Shown one piece after another: positions 6,336 to 14,282 of a DNA stretch of 58,731 nt. Position 1 is the first letter of the stretch; each line of letters opens with the position of its first letter. Both the position numbers and the translations under genes were made by a program. The DNA comes from a virus. Under the pieces are notes generated by a model that saw nothing but the letters and a program-made list of their open reading frames with translations, was not told the origin of the DNA and made no database searches. The DNA lies in IMG/VR virus record IMGVR_UViG_3300023199_000106, positions 1 through 58,731 of that record; one strand, 5' to 3'.

Positions 6336-6362
6336 GGAGAACTCGCTCATAGCGAGTTCTCC
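6336..6362 (-). terminator. 12-bp hairpin over the stop codon of the 6347-6712 gene
   Basis: ggagaactcgct (6336-6347) pairs with agcgagttctcc (6351-6362) around a three-base loop that contains part of the stop codon. The minus-strand tail GTCTTGTTCC is only weakly U-rich, so it may act as an mRNA 3' stabiliser rather than a terminator. A further palindrome, cgaccaggg/ccctggtcg, is at 6302-6321. Apart from these, the 6196-6335 stretch shows no convincing gene. Confidence 0.45.
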
Positions 6363-6712
6363 GGGGCGTTAAATACTGGGTAGACGTCTACCCAGATATG
6401 CCCATTTCGATCCTTTCGTTGCTTGCCGCGTGGGGCAAGCGTGGTCCCTAGCGCCTTCGCTAGAAGGCGAACGGTTATTTCCCCGCTATATTCGGGGTTT
6501 ATTTTGCAGTTCAGTACGTCACCGTACTGATTTGTCCTGCGGTTGACACGAGCGATAACGCTTTCATCGAACTGCTGTTCGATGTGCTCGTCGACCTGGG
6601 CGATGGCTTTGTCGGCCATGAGTTCTTTGATCGAGGCCCTGAGGGCCTCGATCGTTTCATCGCGCTCGACGAGGGCTGCGATCAGATCGGCCTTGGTTTG
6701 GCGGATCGCCAT
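6347..6712 (-). CDS. Hypothetical early protein with N-terminal coiled coil, 121 residues
   Basis: Residues 1-50 form a heptad-like charged helix (ADLIAALVERDETIEALRASIKELMADKAIAQ), followed by a compact domain with INPEYSGEITVRLLAKALG and a C-terminal GHIWVDVYPVFNA strand. The ATG at 6712 follows AAAGGAGAAG, a strong ribosome site. This is the first gene of the leftward early block, with a hairpin leader 57 bases upstream. A DNA-binding or regulatory role would fit the position but no motif proves it. Confidence 0.65.
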   Translation of the reverse strand: MAIRQTKADLIAALVERDETIEALRASIKELMADKAIAQVDEHIEQQFDESVIARVNRRTNQYGDVLNCKINPEYSGEITVRLLAKALGTTLAPRGKQRKDRNGHIWVDVYPVFNAPENSL

Positions 6713-6768
6713 GGGACTTCTCCTTTATTGAATGTGCCAAGCCGGGCCAATCCCGACTTGATCGAAGA

Positions 6769-6816
6769 CCCGCATGAATTATGAGCGCACAGTTTCACCG
6801 TGCGCTCATTTTTTTT
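6769..6816 (-). promoter_or_regulatory. Hairpin plus AATTCATGCGGGT leader element, copy 3
   Basis: On the minus strand a 10-bp stem (atgagcgcac/gtgcgctcat, 6781-6790 with 6800-6809) closes a GGTGAAACT loop and is followed by AATTCATGCGGGTC. Read on the plus strand the same stem is followed by eight T (6809-6816), so it could also terminate rightward transcripts. It lies at the divergent junction between the early and late blocks. Confidence 0.55.
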
Positions 6817-7013
6817 GTGTCTCGGAGAAAAGAAGGTTCATTATGCTGCTAGGGACTCAAGTGTCTGGGGCGTTTGGGCCTGAAATTTGTAGGGTGGGGG
6901 GTCTTTGGCTTTGTAGGGTAGGAGCAACGCACACCTCGTCACTTTAATTTCCCAAGTAATTCCCTCGCACCTATCGCGCTGGACTGCGCTGCTCTTAAAA
7001 CCCTTTTTGCGAC

Positions 7014-7042
7014 TTGACATAAGGCGCCTAATAGAACACAAT
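7014..7042 (+). promoter_or_regulatory. Candidate late promoter
   Basis: TTGACA (7014-7019, perfect -35) is 17 bp from CACAAT (7037-7042, four of six for -10). It sits about 20-30 bp upstream of the first rightward gene and is the only good sigma-70 site found in the divergent gap 6713-7062, which otherwise holds leader copy 3 and no convincing gene. Confidence 0.55.
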
Positions 7043-7071
7043 ACTTACAGTCCTTTTCGGGAATGCAGGCT

Positions 7072-7380
7072 ATGATCGTGTTCTTTACAAATAATACCGC
7101 TGCTGGCAATTCAGCCGCTTACCCTGTCGTAGCTCAACGAGGAGCGCTTTTGGCCCTTAACATCGAAGGGTTGGGTGCCGCGACTTGTCAGCTCCAGCGA
7201 AAAACCCCTAATGGCACATTTATCCCAGTGATTTTCGGTACTTTGGCAGACATCACGCTGGATGGTCATTACATCATCGATGGGCTGTCCGGTACCTACC
7301 GAATAGCCCAAACCGGCACAGCTGATGGGCTCTACGCCTCCCTCGAAACTGAGAATGCTGCCTTGGCTTCGGCTCAATGA
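7072..7380 (+). CDS. Small beta-rich virion-associated protein
   Basis: About 102 residues, beginning MIVFFTNNTAAGNSAAYPV. Alternating hydrophobic residues (LLALNIEGLGAATCQLQR, HYIIDGLSGTYRIAQTG) suggest a single beta-sandwich like small phage head- or fibre-decoration proteins. The ATG at 7072 has GGGA nine bases upstream; the other ATG at 7063 has no room for a ribosome site. Its stop overlaps the start of the large surface protein, so it may be a partner or chaperone of it. No closer assignment is possible. Confidence 0.65.
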   Translation: MIVFFTNNTAAGNSAAYPVVAQRGALLALNIEGLGAATCQLQRKTPNGTFIPVIFGTLADITLDGHYIIDGLSGTYRIAQTGTADGLYASLETENAALASAQ

Positions 7381-9884
7381 TCCGATCAGCTATCAGATCT
7401 GCCTTAAGACCCGCTCTGCGTTCAGCCTTCGGAACGTATGAAGTATCTACCTTGCGTGAACGTTTGATTGCGTCTTTATTTAAGACTCATGAAGGAGCGA
7501 TGTTTGACGTATCTGTCGAGGGAACTCGGTTTACAAAATCTGCTGGGGATGTGGAGGCTGTGTCGGATGGAGATAATTTAAGGCTACTCCTTGACATCAG
7601 TCAAAATCTGAACCTGTCAGAACATTCTATCTGGTCTGACCCTCCGAATTTTGTAGGGGGTTCCTGGGCGGATAATGGTGATAACTCATATACCTATAAC
7701 GGAGTGGACTCCGGGTCTGATACCCTACTCTACCAAAGCGGCCACCTTGAAGATAAATTATTTCGAATTGGGTTTACAGCATCTGGGGTTACGTCAGGGA
7801 GTGGCTTGGTTCGAGCTTTCGGTAACGTTAATTCAACGTGGGATAGTAACGGTGAGCAGGAACGGTACCTTATTATAGGTAATGGGAATCTTGGGTTTTC
7901 TGGGATCTCACTGAACTCTGGTACAACCGTAGCAGATGTATCCACGCAACAAGTGCTGGGGGCGCATGCGCAGATTTCTCCGACTGGTATTTATAAAACA
8001 GATGGGGGAGTGCATTATCTACAGTCCTCAGGTACTGCTCAACTTACTGTTGGGTTTGTTTCGTCTCTTGGTTCAAATTCCACAGTGAGCTATGTTACCG
8101 CAGATGGGATTACTCACCTCACTGGCCAGACTGTTGGTGCCAACTATACTCCTCCTATCGAAGATTATCATGTCCTGATTATCTACGATGACGTGTATAC
8201 GGCGGAGCAGCTTGCGTTGGTTGAAGAGTATTTGACTGCTGCTGTTCAGGTTCAGCATCCGATGGCGGCGAGCATACCTGCAGGTTATTTCGACACAAAT
8301 ACAGACTCCGGGGCTGAAAGAGTTATTCAATGGAAAGGAGCGGATACAAAGCCATTCATCATCCATGTGGATACAGAAGCGACGTCATCTACCGCTACTG
8401 TTTCAGATAGTGACCAGTTCATTCTCTGCACCATTGGCACCGGATTTTCATTTGATGTTGACTGGGGGGATGGCAGTGGGGTTGAGTCCTTAACTGAGTC
8501 AGATTTTACAACTTTCAACGGCAGTGACACGGGGTTCGGACATACGTACGCTGCTCCAGGAGAGTACACGATTGCAATTACAGGGGAGTTCCCCCGCATG
8601 CGCGGTGGGGAGAACACAGATCATGGTAAGATCATTGAAATCAGGGACTGGGGGAGCCACGAGTGGGACGAAATGTGGCTTACCCTCTCAAACACTTATC
8701 GTCTGGAGCTCACTGAACGTGCAGTGATTATCCCACCGATTACTCCGAGTGTGACAAGGTGGCATCGGTTTACACAGCAGTGCGCAGCTCCGCGGCATCC
8801 TCCATACGACGTATCGAGCGCCACTATGCTGGACCGTATGTTTTATCTGGCTGATCTGGAGACTGCCCCACGGTTGCGCACCGGCGCATGTGTGAACTTC
8901 CACAATTTTTTTCGAGGGTGCGAATTTCTGGAAGGTCCGATCCCTACGTATGATATTTCCAGCGCTGAGGATCTATACCGGTTTTTCCGCGGGTGCTTCC
9001 TGCTTACTTCTGATGATATTCCCTCTTGGGCGACAGGGCATGTCCGCGGCATGCACATGATCGTTGCGGATTGCCCGCTAATAACCCGCGTGCCCAGCAC
9101 CTGGGCATTTGATTCCATCGGAGAAGAGTTCACACCTGAATATACAACCCATGCGGAACAAAACAACGCAGTAGGGATGTTTGCCAGTTATACTGGTGAT
9201 CTCGGTGTTTCTGGGAGTGACGCGGCTTGTAGTGTAGCGGATGTCAGTGAGCTAAACTTTTCCCCCCTGGAGAATATCAGATCCTTGTTTTACCGTAACG
9301 CTGGAGCTACAGATATATCTAATATTGAGTTTACTTCAGCCACAATAGCGGATCAGATATTTTATGGTTCTGTACTTGAAACAGTTGACGGGCTTTCTTT
9401 CCCGGCTTTGACTTCTGCATTTAGTATGTTCGAAGGCTGCGTAGATCTTGTATCCGCCACCGGGTTGGAATTCCCGGTGGTTACAATTGCTAGTCGGCTA
9501 TTTGCCAATTGTACGGCCTTGACGACGCTAGAGATCACGATCCCGCTCGCCACTTCGATTTCAGGCATGATTGATGGCTGTCCATTATTGTCAAACGTGC
9601 TGCTCCACGGGTGTCGAACTACTTTCCATTTGACGGACCGGCAAATGTCTCGCAGCAGTATAATGGCCTTAATAGATAGTGTTGCTGATGTTACCCCTTC
9701 ATTAAGGTCAATGTATTTGGGAGGTAATCCTGGGTACGCAGACCTTACTTCCGAAGACATAAATGCTGCGCTTGACAAAGGATGGGTGGTTTCTGAATAC
9801 TATGCTCCTGAAGTAGCAGATTTAGGAATTGAAGATTTTCTCCCATACATTAACCAATCAACTCTTGTGAATTTTCCTCCATGA
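7377..9884 (+). CDS. Large surface protein with PKD-like domain and BspA-type leucine-rich repeats; probable receptor-binding protein
   Basis: An 835-residue protein. Residues about 60-290 are beta-rich and lectin-like. Near residue 360 FDVDWGDGSGVESL, then HTYAAPGEYTIAITG, is the usual PKD signature. Residues about 470-760 form irregular repeats of the BspA/DUF285 leucine-rich type: MFYLADLETAPRL, FFRGCEFLEGPIP, LFYRNAGATDISNIEF, MFEGCVDLVSATGLEFP, LFANCTALTTLEI. Such repeats occur in adhesins. There is no signal peptide, as expected for a virion protein. It overlaps its neighbours on both sides by four bases. Host recognition is inferred; a tail-tip role is not proven. Confidence 0.75.
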   Translation: MIRSAIRSALRPALRSAFGTYEVSTLRERLIASLFKTHEGAMFDVSVEGTRFTKSAGDVEAVSDGDNLRLLLDISQNLNLSEHSIWSDPPNFVGGSWADNGDNSYTYNGVDSGSDTLLYQSGHLEDKLFRIGFTASGVTSGSGLVRAFGNVNSTWDSNGEQERYLIIGNGNLGFSGISLNSGTTVADVSTQQVLGAHAQISPTGIYKTDGGVHYLQSSGTAQLTVGFVSSLGSNSTVSYVTADGITHLTGQTVGANYTPPIEDYHVLIIYDDVYTAEQLALVEEYLTAAVQVQHPMAASIPAGYFDTNTDSGAERVIQWKGADTKPFIIHVDTEATSSTATVSDSDQFILCTIGTGFSFDVDWGDGSGVESLTESDFTTFNGSDTGFGHTYAAPGEYTIAITGEFPRMRGGENTDHGKIIEIRDWGSHEWDEMWLTLSNTYRLELTERAVIIPPITPSVTRWHRFTQQCAAPRHPPYDVSSATMLDRMFYLADLETAPRLRTGACVNFHNFFRGCEFLEGPIPTYDISSAEDLYRFFRGCFLLTSDDIPSWATGHVRGMHMIVADCPLITRVPSTWAFDSIGEEFTPEYTTHAEQNNAVGMFASYTGDLGVSGSDAACSVADVSELNFSPLENIRSLFYRNAGATDISNIEFTSATIADQIFYGSVLETVDGLSFPALTSAFSMFEGCVDLVSATGLEFPVVTIASRLFANCTALTTLEITIPLATSISGMIDGCPLLSNVLLHGCRTTFHLTDRQMSRSSIMALIDSVADVTPSLRSMYLGGNPGYADLTSEDINAALDKGWVVSEYYAPEVADLGIEDFLPYINQSTLVNFPP

Positions 9885-10810
9885 TTACTGCAGTTGAGAC
9901 TGTATATTTAGGTGGGGCCCCTTCAGGGGAGATTACTCCAGGATACCTGGTAAAAACTACTGATGATGGGTTGACGTGGGCGACAGTTAAGGATGATTTT
10001 TCGCACCGCGTGGTTGGAATAGCGGTCACAAGTTCAGCACTGATAGTCAAAACTATCCTCGGTTCGAATGGGTATTTTTCTTCCTCTGATGGCGGAGCTA
10101 CCTGGACTTCAGGATATGATGCAGGGGACATTACAACGCACGATAACTTGGAGGCTATTGGGGATGATATTTACGCTTCAGGATTTAATGCCTCCTCTGT
10201 ATTTAAAATGTACCACTCAGATGACGATGGGGCCTCATGGGCGGCCTATTCGGTTCCTTCCGGATATAATGAATGGTTCTGGTTGAGTCCTTTAGGATTG
10301 ACTTTCGGACATTCGACGCTTGCTCAGATTACGTATAAAGAGGATGAAGGGGCTTCATATTTAACGCTGGCAATGCCTATTGTTGGGGAGTACTCAGGTA
10401 CAATAGCCCGTCTGATCGATGGCCGGTTGGTAGTTTCCCCTGTTTTGTATTCACCTTCTGGGGTAGCTAGTGCTAAAGTGTACGTTTCGAACCACGACTG
10501 GGAAGCTTCAGGCGTAGAATGGACAGAGCTGACTACGCTGGCAACGTCGGTTAATTCCGATCCAGGAACCTATGGTGTACGCCGCCTCTGGCACAAAAAC
10601 GGAGTTTTGTGTGCCGAAATAATTGAATGGAAAACGGGGTTTGGTACTGCATACAGCTACTATGTATCAACTGACTCTGGTGCTACTTGGACTGATATGG
10701 TACGATCTACGTTAGCCCAAACCGTGTATTTAGGGGGTAACGAGCTGATGTGGAGCGACGTAATGGATGGCAACGGCGTCTTATCTGTGATAGCATACGA
10801 CTCAATTTAG
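9881..10810 (+). CDS. Asp-box (BNR) beta-propeller-like virion protein
   Basis: A 309-residue protein with four Asp-box motifs: KTTDDGLTW near residue 25, SSDGGATW near 68, HSDDDGASW near 110 and STDSGATW near 262. These turns are typical of sialidase-fold propellers and of some phage fibre and spike proteins. The catalytic Arg triad of sialidases cannot be made out, so a binding or structural role is more likely than hydrolysis. The ATG overlaps the stop of the 835-residue surface protein, so both probably belong to the same adhesion apparatus. Confidence 0.7.
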   Translation: MITAVETVYLGGAPSGEITPGYLVKTTDDGLTWATVKDDFSHRVVGIAVTSSALIVKTILGSNGYFSSSDGGATWTSGYDAGDITTHDNLEAIGDDIYASGFNASSVFKMYHSDDDGASWAAYSVPSGYNEWFWLSPLGLTFGHSTLAQITYKEDEGASYLTLAMPIVGEYSGTIARLIDGRLVVSPVLYSPSGVASAKVYVSNHDWEASGVEWTELTTLATSVNSDPGTYGVRRLWHKNGVLCAEIIEWKTGFGTAYSYYVSTDSGATWTDMVRSTLAQTVYLGGNELMWSDVMDGNGVLSVIAYDSI

Positions 10811-10821
10811 GAGGATACAGT

Positions 10822-11007
10822 ATGGTCGATCTGAGAGATCTAATTCGAGACGTGGCTATTGAAGAAAGTGGCCAGCGCAGCGCTGGTGGCACTGCTCAGG
10901 TAGGCGAGATCATTGGCATACTCGGCCGCAGATGGCGCGGAGTACCGCTGTGGCAAGCAATGAAAGAGTTTTTGGCTATTCGTACTCGAGCGGGGAAAGT
11001 AGAATGA
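10822..11007 (+). CDS. Small hypothetical protein, 61 residues
   Basis: The ATG at 10822 has a strong TTTAGGAGGATACAG ribosome site, so longer frames from 10750 are discarded. The product is charged and helical (VDLRDLIRDVAIEESGQRSA, then VGEIIGILGRRWRGVPLWQAM). Its TGA overlaps the ATG of the lipoprotein gene. It opens the lysis and envelope cassette. Not recognised. Confidence 0.65.
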   Translation: MVDLRDLIRDVAIEESGQRSAGGTAQVGEIIGILGRRWRGVPLWQAMKEFLAIRTRAGKVE

Positions 11008-11750
11008 CTACATTATTCAAAGTAATCATATTGTCAATTGCCTTGGCCGGTTGCGCCACGGGCAAAATCAACGAGCAGTCAATGCAGGCGCATGATATGC
11101 AGCTGCGGGCGATCCATCAGCAGGCGGAGTCCTACCAATCCACGATAGCTGAGACTGCTGCGGGCTGCCGTGATGACATGTGTCGTGTGGCCGTGATGCT
11201 GGCCGGCGCGCTCGGCCGGCCTGAGATGCGGATTTCTGCCCCTCAGCTACGCTCCCCTGGCGAAGAGTTCGCGCGTGCATTTTCACCGATCGCAAACCTA
11301 GCTAGCGCAGGTCTTCAGGTGTGGGGTGCGGGCTGGCTGGTCGAGCGCAGTGGTGAGCAGATGGTCAATCTAGCCGGTTCTATTGGTGGCATTGTCGGAC
11401 AAGTACAGGGTACTGTAGATAATAGCGTAACGGTCGGTGGGAATCTCGGTGATACGGACCAGTCGACGACTGTCGGCGGGAATTTTGGCGCCACAGATCA
11501 GTCGGTGGCGGTAGCGGGAAATCAAGGTGATACGGACCAATCTGTCGGCGGCAACCAAGGTGATACGCGTGGTGACGTGGTGGGTCGCGATCAGATAGGC
11601 TCCGTCGAGAACGGCTGTATCGGGCCTGATTGCCGAGCCGTCAGCCCTGGTCCGATTGACCAGTCAGATAACTCAGATAACTCCGACAATTCAGATAATT
11701 CAGATAATTCTGACAATTCAAACAGCTCTGTAGGTGACGACGATGGGTAA
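11004..11750 (+). CDS. Lipoprotein with repetitive Gly/Asp/Ser C-terminal half
   Basis: 248 residues. The start MTTLFKVIILSIALAGC is a lipoprotein signal with lipobox LAGC (Cys17), predicting a lipid-anchored periplasmic protein. Residues about 20-120 are helical with CRDDMC cysteines. From about 140 on there are GGNxGDTDQS-like repeats, then a GCIGPDC pair, and a final run of Asp-Asn-Ser triplets (about 11664-11727) coded by 9-bp repeats. It could act in lysis, envelope modification or exclusion of other phages. The DNS tail is unusual for a lipoprotein. It overlaps both neighbours (ATGA upstream, eight bases downstream). Confidence 0.75.
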   Translation: MTTLFKVIILSIALAGCATGKINEQSMQAHDMQLRAIHQQAESYQSTIAETAAGCRDDMCRVAVMLAGALGRPEMRISAPQLRSPGEEFARAFSPIANLASAGLQVWGAGWLVERSGEQMVNLAGSIGGIVGQVQGTVDNSVTVGGNLGDTDQSTTVGGNFGATDQSVAVAGNQGDTDQSVGGNQGDTRGDVVGRDQIGSVENGCIGPDCRAVSPGPIDQSDNSDNSDNSDNSDNSDNSNSSVGDDDG

Positions 11751-11901
11751 TTTTGTACTGATTTATCTGGCTGGTGTGCTGGTGGCGTCCGTAGTGCTCT
11801 TTATGCGCCACGATCATTATGAGGTACTGGATGCGCTGTGGCAGGCGTTGCGCTGGCCGTGGCATCTCGCTCTCTGGGTATATGAGCGAGTGCGACGATG
11901 A
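11743..11901 (+). CDS. Small membrane protein, 52 residues; possible lysis accessory
   Basis: The ATG at 11743 lies inside the end of the lipoprotein gene. Residues 4-20 (FVLIYLAGVLVASVVLF) form one membrane helix, followed by a Trp-rich amphipathic tail (LWQALRWPWHLALWVYERVRR). Its TGA overlaps the ATG of the next membrane-protein gene. Small membrane proteins in this position are often holins or antiholins, but there is no family signature. Confidence 0.6.
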   Translation: MGNFVLIYLAGVLVASVVLFMRHDHYEVLDALWQALRWPWHLALWVYERVRR

Positions 11902-12173
11902 TGCGCGCTGCGCCGTGGTGGTGTGGAGTCGTTGTTGTTTTGTGCGCCATGCTGTGGGTAGGCGCGCTCTCGGAGGGGTATGTCATGCGTATGCTCGGAG
12001 CCGCGCTGAAGTGCTGCGCTGGTCTGTCGATCGGATATTATGCACATCGCCATCTAGTGATGCAAGGTGAGCGGATACAACGCTGGGACGAGGGCGCGTC
12101 GGCCATGTCGATGAGAACTGCTAGGGCTGTGCTGATGAGCGCCTGCGCGATTGCGGTCGCGATAGCCGTATGA
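11898..12173 (+). CDS. Membrane protein with about three hydrophobic segments; candidate holin
   Basis: 91 residues. Hydrophobic stretches are at about 8-25 (WCGVVVVLCAMLWVGAL), 31-48 (MLGAALKCCAGLSIGYY) and 76-91 (AVLMSACAIAVAIAV), separated by a charged loop (RHLVMQGERIQRWDEG). Size, layout and position directly before the muralytic gene match class I holins. The family cannot be proved from sequence alone. Stop-start overlaps join it to both neighbours. Confidence 0.6.
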   Translation: MMRAAPWWCGVVVVLCAMLWVGALSEGYVMRMLGAALKCCAGLSIGYYAHRHLVMQGERIQRWDEGASAMSMRTARAVLMSACAIAVAIAV

Positions 12174-12793
12174 GGACGGTCGCGCTCATGACACTGCTCG
12201 CATGTGCGGCTGTATCAGCACAGGTACCAGAGCGAGCGTATCAATATCAGCGCATGGCGCTCCAGGAGTGGCACACCACATTCGGCCCTGGTGCGCCGAC
12301 AGGTACGCTCGCTGCACAGATCCACCAGGAGTCTGGATGGCGCAGTGATGCGCAGAGCCGGTACGCACTTGGGCTCGCACAATTCACCGCCGACACTGCG
12401 TCAGATATGGCGCGATTGCATCGCAGCCTAAGACCGGCTGACCCCGGTGATCCGCGTTGGGCACTGCGGGCACAGGCGCAGTACATGCGTGCGCTGGTGT
12501 CACGATACGACGATAGTGGAGAGTCTTGGCTCATGGCTCTGGCCGGCTACAATTCAGGGCCTGGATGGACCGATCGCAGCCGTAGAGTATGCGCGTCTAT
12601 GTCGTGTTGGTGCGACCCACGACGGTGGGCGGGAAACGTTGAGCACGCTGTGCATAGGCGCCATGCGGCGGCTGCTGTGCGCGAGAATCGTCATTACGTG
12701 AGCCAAATTATCCGTACTCACTCGCCGCTATATGCTGAGGCTGGCTGGGGGGCTGTCGTCGATGTTCCGCTGAATTGGAGCGTGCAGCGATGA
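12170..12793 (+). CDS. Endolysin: lytic transglycosylase-like (SLT/goose-lysozyme fold)
   Basis: 207 residues. The N-terminus (MRTVALMTLLACAAVSAQV) is a cleavable signal or signal-anchor-release segment, so export may use the host Sec system. The catalytic Glu54 sits in IHQESGWRSDAQS, followed by YALGLAQFT and ALAGYNSGPGW, the standard SLT motifs I, II and III. The C-terminal part carries Cys-rich RVCASMSCWCDPRRW and the RHYVSQIIR motif also usual in SLT proteins. It should cleave peptidoglycan glycan strands at lysis. It lies between the candidate holin and the spanin genes with four-base overlaps. Confidence 0.85.
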   Translation: MRTVALMTLLACAAVSAQVPERAYQYQRMALQEWHTTFGPGAPTGTLAAQIHQESGWRSDAQSRYALGLAQFTADTASDMARLHRSLRPADPGDPRWALRAQAQYMRALVSRYDDSGESWLMALAGYNSGPGWTDRSRRVCASMSCWCDPRRWAGNVEHAVHRRHAAAAVRENRHYVSQIIRTHSPLYAEAGWGAVVDVPLNWSVQR

Positions 12794-13167
12794 GTCTTGG
12801 AAAAGTATACGAGGTCATATTGTCGGGCATCAGTCCAGAGGTCAGGCGAGAGCTGATGCTGTTGTTGTTGGTTGCAGCGTTCACCTTGCATGTTGCCTGG
12901 GCGTGTGGCTATTTACCCAGGCTACCTGGATTTGCGCTGGCTGCTGATGTCCAGGAGTTAATGAGCGCGGTAGGCAGGATTGAGGATAGCCTTATCACCG
13001 ACAGGATCGATAGGCTGGAGAGTGAGATTAGGAATCTGCACATGCTGCGCTGCTATGCGTCGGATTCCACGCGTCAGTTATACGCTCAGATGCTGGACGC
13101 AAAATTGGTGCGGTATAGGCGGCTGACGCAGAATCAGCTGACCCTGCCGCCGTGCGCAGACCTGTGA
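12790..13167 (+). CDS. Membrane-anchored coiled-coil protein of the lysis cassette
   Basis: 125 residues from the ATG at 12790, which overlaps the endolysin stop. One membrane segment near residues 22-42 (LMLLLLVAAFTLHVAWACGYL) is followed by a heptad-rich helix (VQELMSAVGRIEDSLITDRIDRLESEIRNL) and a polar end with Cys. The layout is N-in, C-out. It may regulate the holin or be a spanin-like component, but the next gene pair fits the spanin role better. Confidence 0.6.
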   Translation: MSLGKVYEVILSGISPEVRRELMLLLLVAAFTLHVAWACGYLPRLPGFALAADVQELMSAVGRIEDSLITDRIDRLESEIRNLHMLRCYASDSTRQLYAQMLDAKLVRYRRLTQNQLTLPPCADL

Positions 13168-13670
13168 AGGCGCTGCTCGCGAAAGCCGGCCGACTGACGC
13201 TCACTGGGCGCGCGGCGTGGCTGTGTATCGGGATAATGGCGACGGCCATTGGTTGGGCTGGGTGGACGCAATGGAGGATCGGCTCGCTACACGAGCGAGT
13301 CGGAGAGCAACGCTCGTCGGTGCGTGCGATGCAGCAGGTAGCTGGCGTGAATCAGGCTGCGTTCGAGGCCTGCCGATCGCGGCTGATCGCAGAGATCGAG
13401 GGGCGAGTAATGGACCGAGCCGCTCAAGAGGCTGCTAGCGCAGAATGGGAGCGCCGAATCCAGGCTGCACGTGCTGAGTCTGCACGCGCCAGAGTACAGA
13501 GGCAGGTGATATATGACGAGAATAACTGCGACAGTGATCGGCCTGTCTGCTCTGATCTGGCTGACGGGCTGCGTGCCAGAGCCGGTGGTGAGAGTACAGA
13601 CACTAGAGATTCCGGTACCGGTGATGCAGCCGATACCGATGAGGCGGATAGAGCCGATCCCCCGTCCTAA
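13164..13670 (+). CDS. Rz: Inner-membrane spanin (Rz-like)
   Basis: About 168 residues, starting at the GTG at 13164 that overlaps the previous stop (GTGA); another GTG at 13152 is possible. One membrane segment (AAWLCIGIMATAIGWAGW, about residues 16-34) is followed by a long charged coiled coil (LHERVGEQRSSVRAMQQV ... EWERRIQAARAESARARV) in the periplasm and an acidic tail. A lipoprotein gene starts inside it in another frame at 13513, the classic overlapping Rz/Rz1 layout. It should join the outer-membrane partner to fuse the two membranes at the last step of lysis. Confidence 0.8.
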   Translation: MKALLAKAGRLTLTGRAAWLCIGIMATAIGWAGWTQWRIGSLHERVGEQRSSVRAMQQVAGVNQAAFEACRSRLIAEIEGRVMDRAAQEAASAEWERRIQAARAESARARVQRQVIYDENNCDSDRPVCSDLADGLRARAGGESTDTRDSGTGDAADTDEADRADPPS

Positions 13671-13794
13671 GTTACGGGCTGGGGAAATCACGTTGCGCGA
13701 TCTAGTCGAGCATGCGCACGATCTGCACGACGCACTTGACCTATGCGACGCGGATCGCGCTTGGCTAGAAGGCAGGCAGAAAGGTAGTCAATGA
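13513..13794 (+). CDS. Rz1: Outer-membrane spanin lipoprotein (Rz1-like)
   Basis: 93 residues. The lipobox LTGC (Cys20) follows a hydrophobic signal (ITATVIGLSALIWL), and the mature part is proline-rich (VPEPVVRVQTLEIPVPVMQ, IEPIPRPKLR), as in Rz1 proteins. The first half overlaps the Rz-like gene in a different frame and the rest extends beyond it. The C-terminal helix (LVEHAHDLHDALDLC) is longer than in lambda Rz1. Its stop overlaps the small terminase start. This pair is the best evidence for a Gram-negative host. Confidence 0.85.
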   Translation: MTRITATVIGLSALIWLTGCVPEPVVRVQTLEIPVPVMQPIPMRRIEPIPRPKLRAGEITLRDLVEHAHDLHDALDLCDADRAWLEGRQKGSQ

Positions 13795-14282
13795 GAAGCA
13801 ACGTTACTTTATTGGCAGACCACGCTGATGCTCGGGCGCGTCGTCTAAACGCTATTGAGGCTATCGCTGTACGTGGCATGCGGACAAAAGAGGCAGCGGC
13901 ATTTGCTGGTATAGAACCTGCAACGCTGCGAAATTTGCTGAATGATGAGCGGGTTCAAAGCTACATCAAGCAGATGCAGGCTGCGCATGCCGAAGCCCTC
14001 AACGTGCGTCGTGGGGATGTCATTCGAGGCATGTTGGATGCCATTGACCATGCCAAGCTGGTCAATGATCCAAGCACCGAGATCCGTGGGTGGGAGGCCA
14101 TTGCCAAGCTCCAGGGGTACAATGCACCTGAAAAACACCTACACGATTTGCCTGATGATACGAAGCGGCTTCTTGAAGCTATGCAGAACATGAACGACGC
14201 TGACGTTGCCAAGCTGGCCAATATGGACGATTTGATTGACCTGATACCTGGCAAAGACTTTAAGGTAGTCAGCAGTGAATAG
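13791..14282 (+). CDS. terS: Terminase small subunit
   Basis: 163 residues. The N-terminal helix-turn-helix (RLNAIEAIAVRGMRTKEAAAFAGIEPATLRNLLNDERV) is that of phage small terminases, followed by a helical oligomerisation part and an acidic C-terminal end (LEAMQNMNDADVAKLANMDDLIDLIPG) that probably contacts the large subunit. It recognises the packaging site on phage DNA. It lies directly before the large subunit gene with an eight-base overlap, and its ATG overlaps the Rz1 stop. Confidence 0.85.
   Translation: MRSNVTLLADHADARARRLNAIEAIAVRGMRTKEAAAFAGIEPATLRNLLNDERVQSYIKQMQAAHAEALNVRRGDVIRGMLDAIDHAKLVNDPSTEIRGWEAIAKLQGYNAPEKHLHDLPDDTKRLLEAMQNMNDADVAKLANMDDLIDLIPGKDFKVVSSE

Noticed and set aside
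6841-7041. 66-codon minus-strand frame upstream of the late genes
   Set aside because: No ribosome site, unusual composition, and it overlaps the late promoter.
11641-12053. His/Arg-rich minus-strand frames in the lysis cassette
   Set aside because: Shadows of the overlapping lipoprotein and membrane-protein genes.
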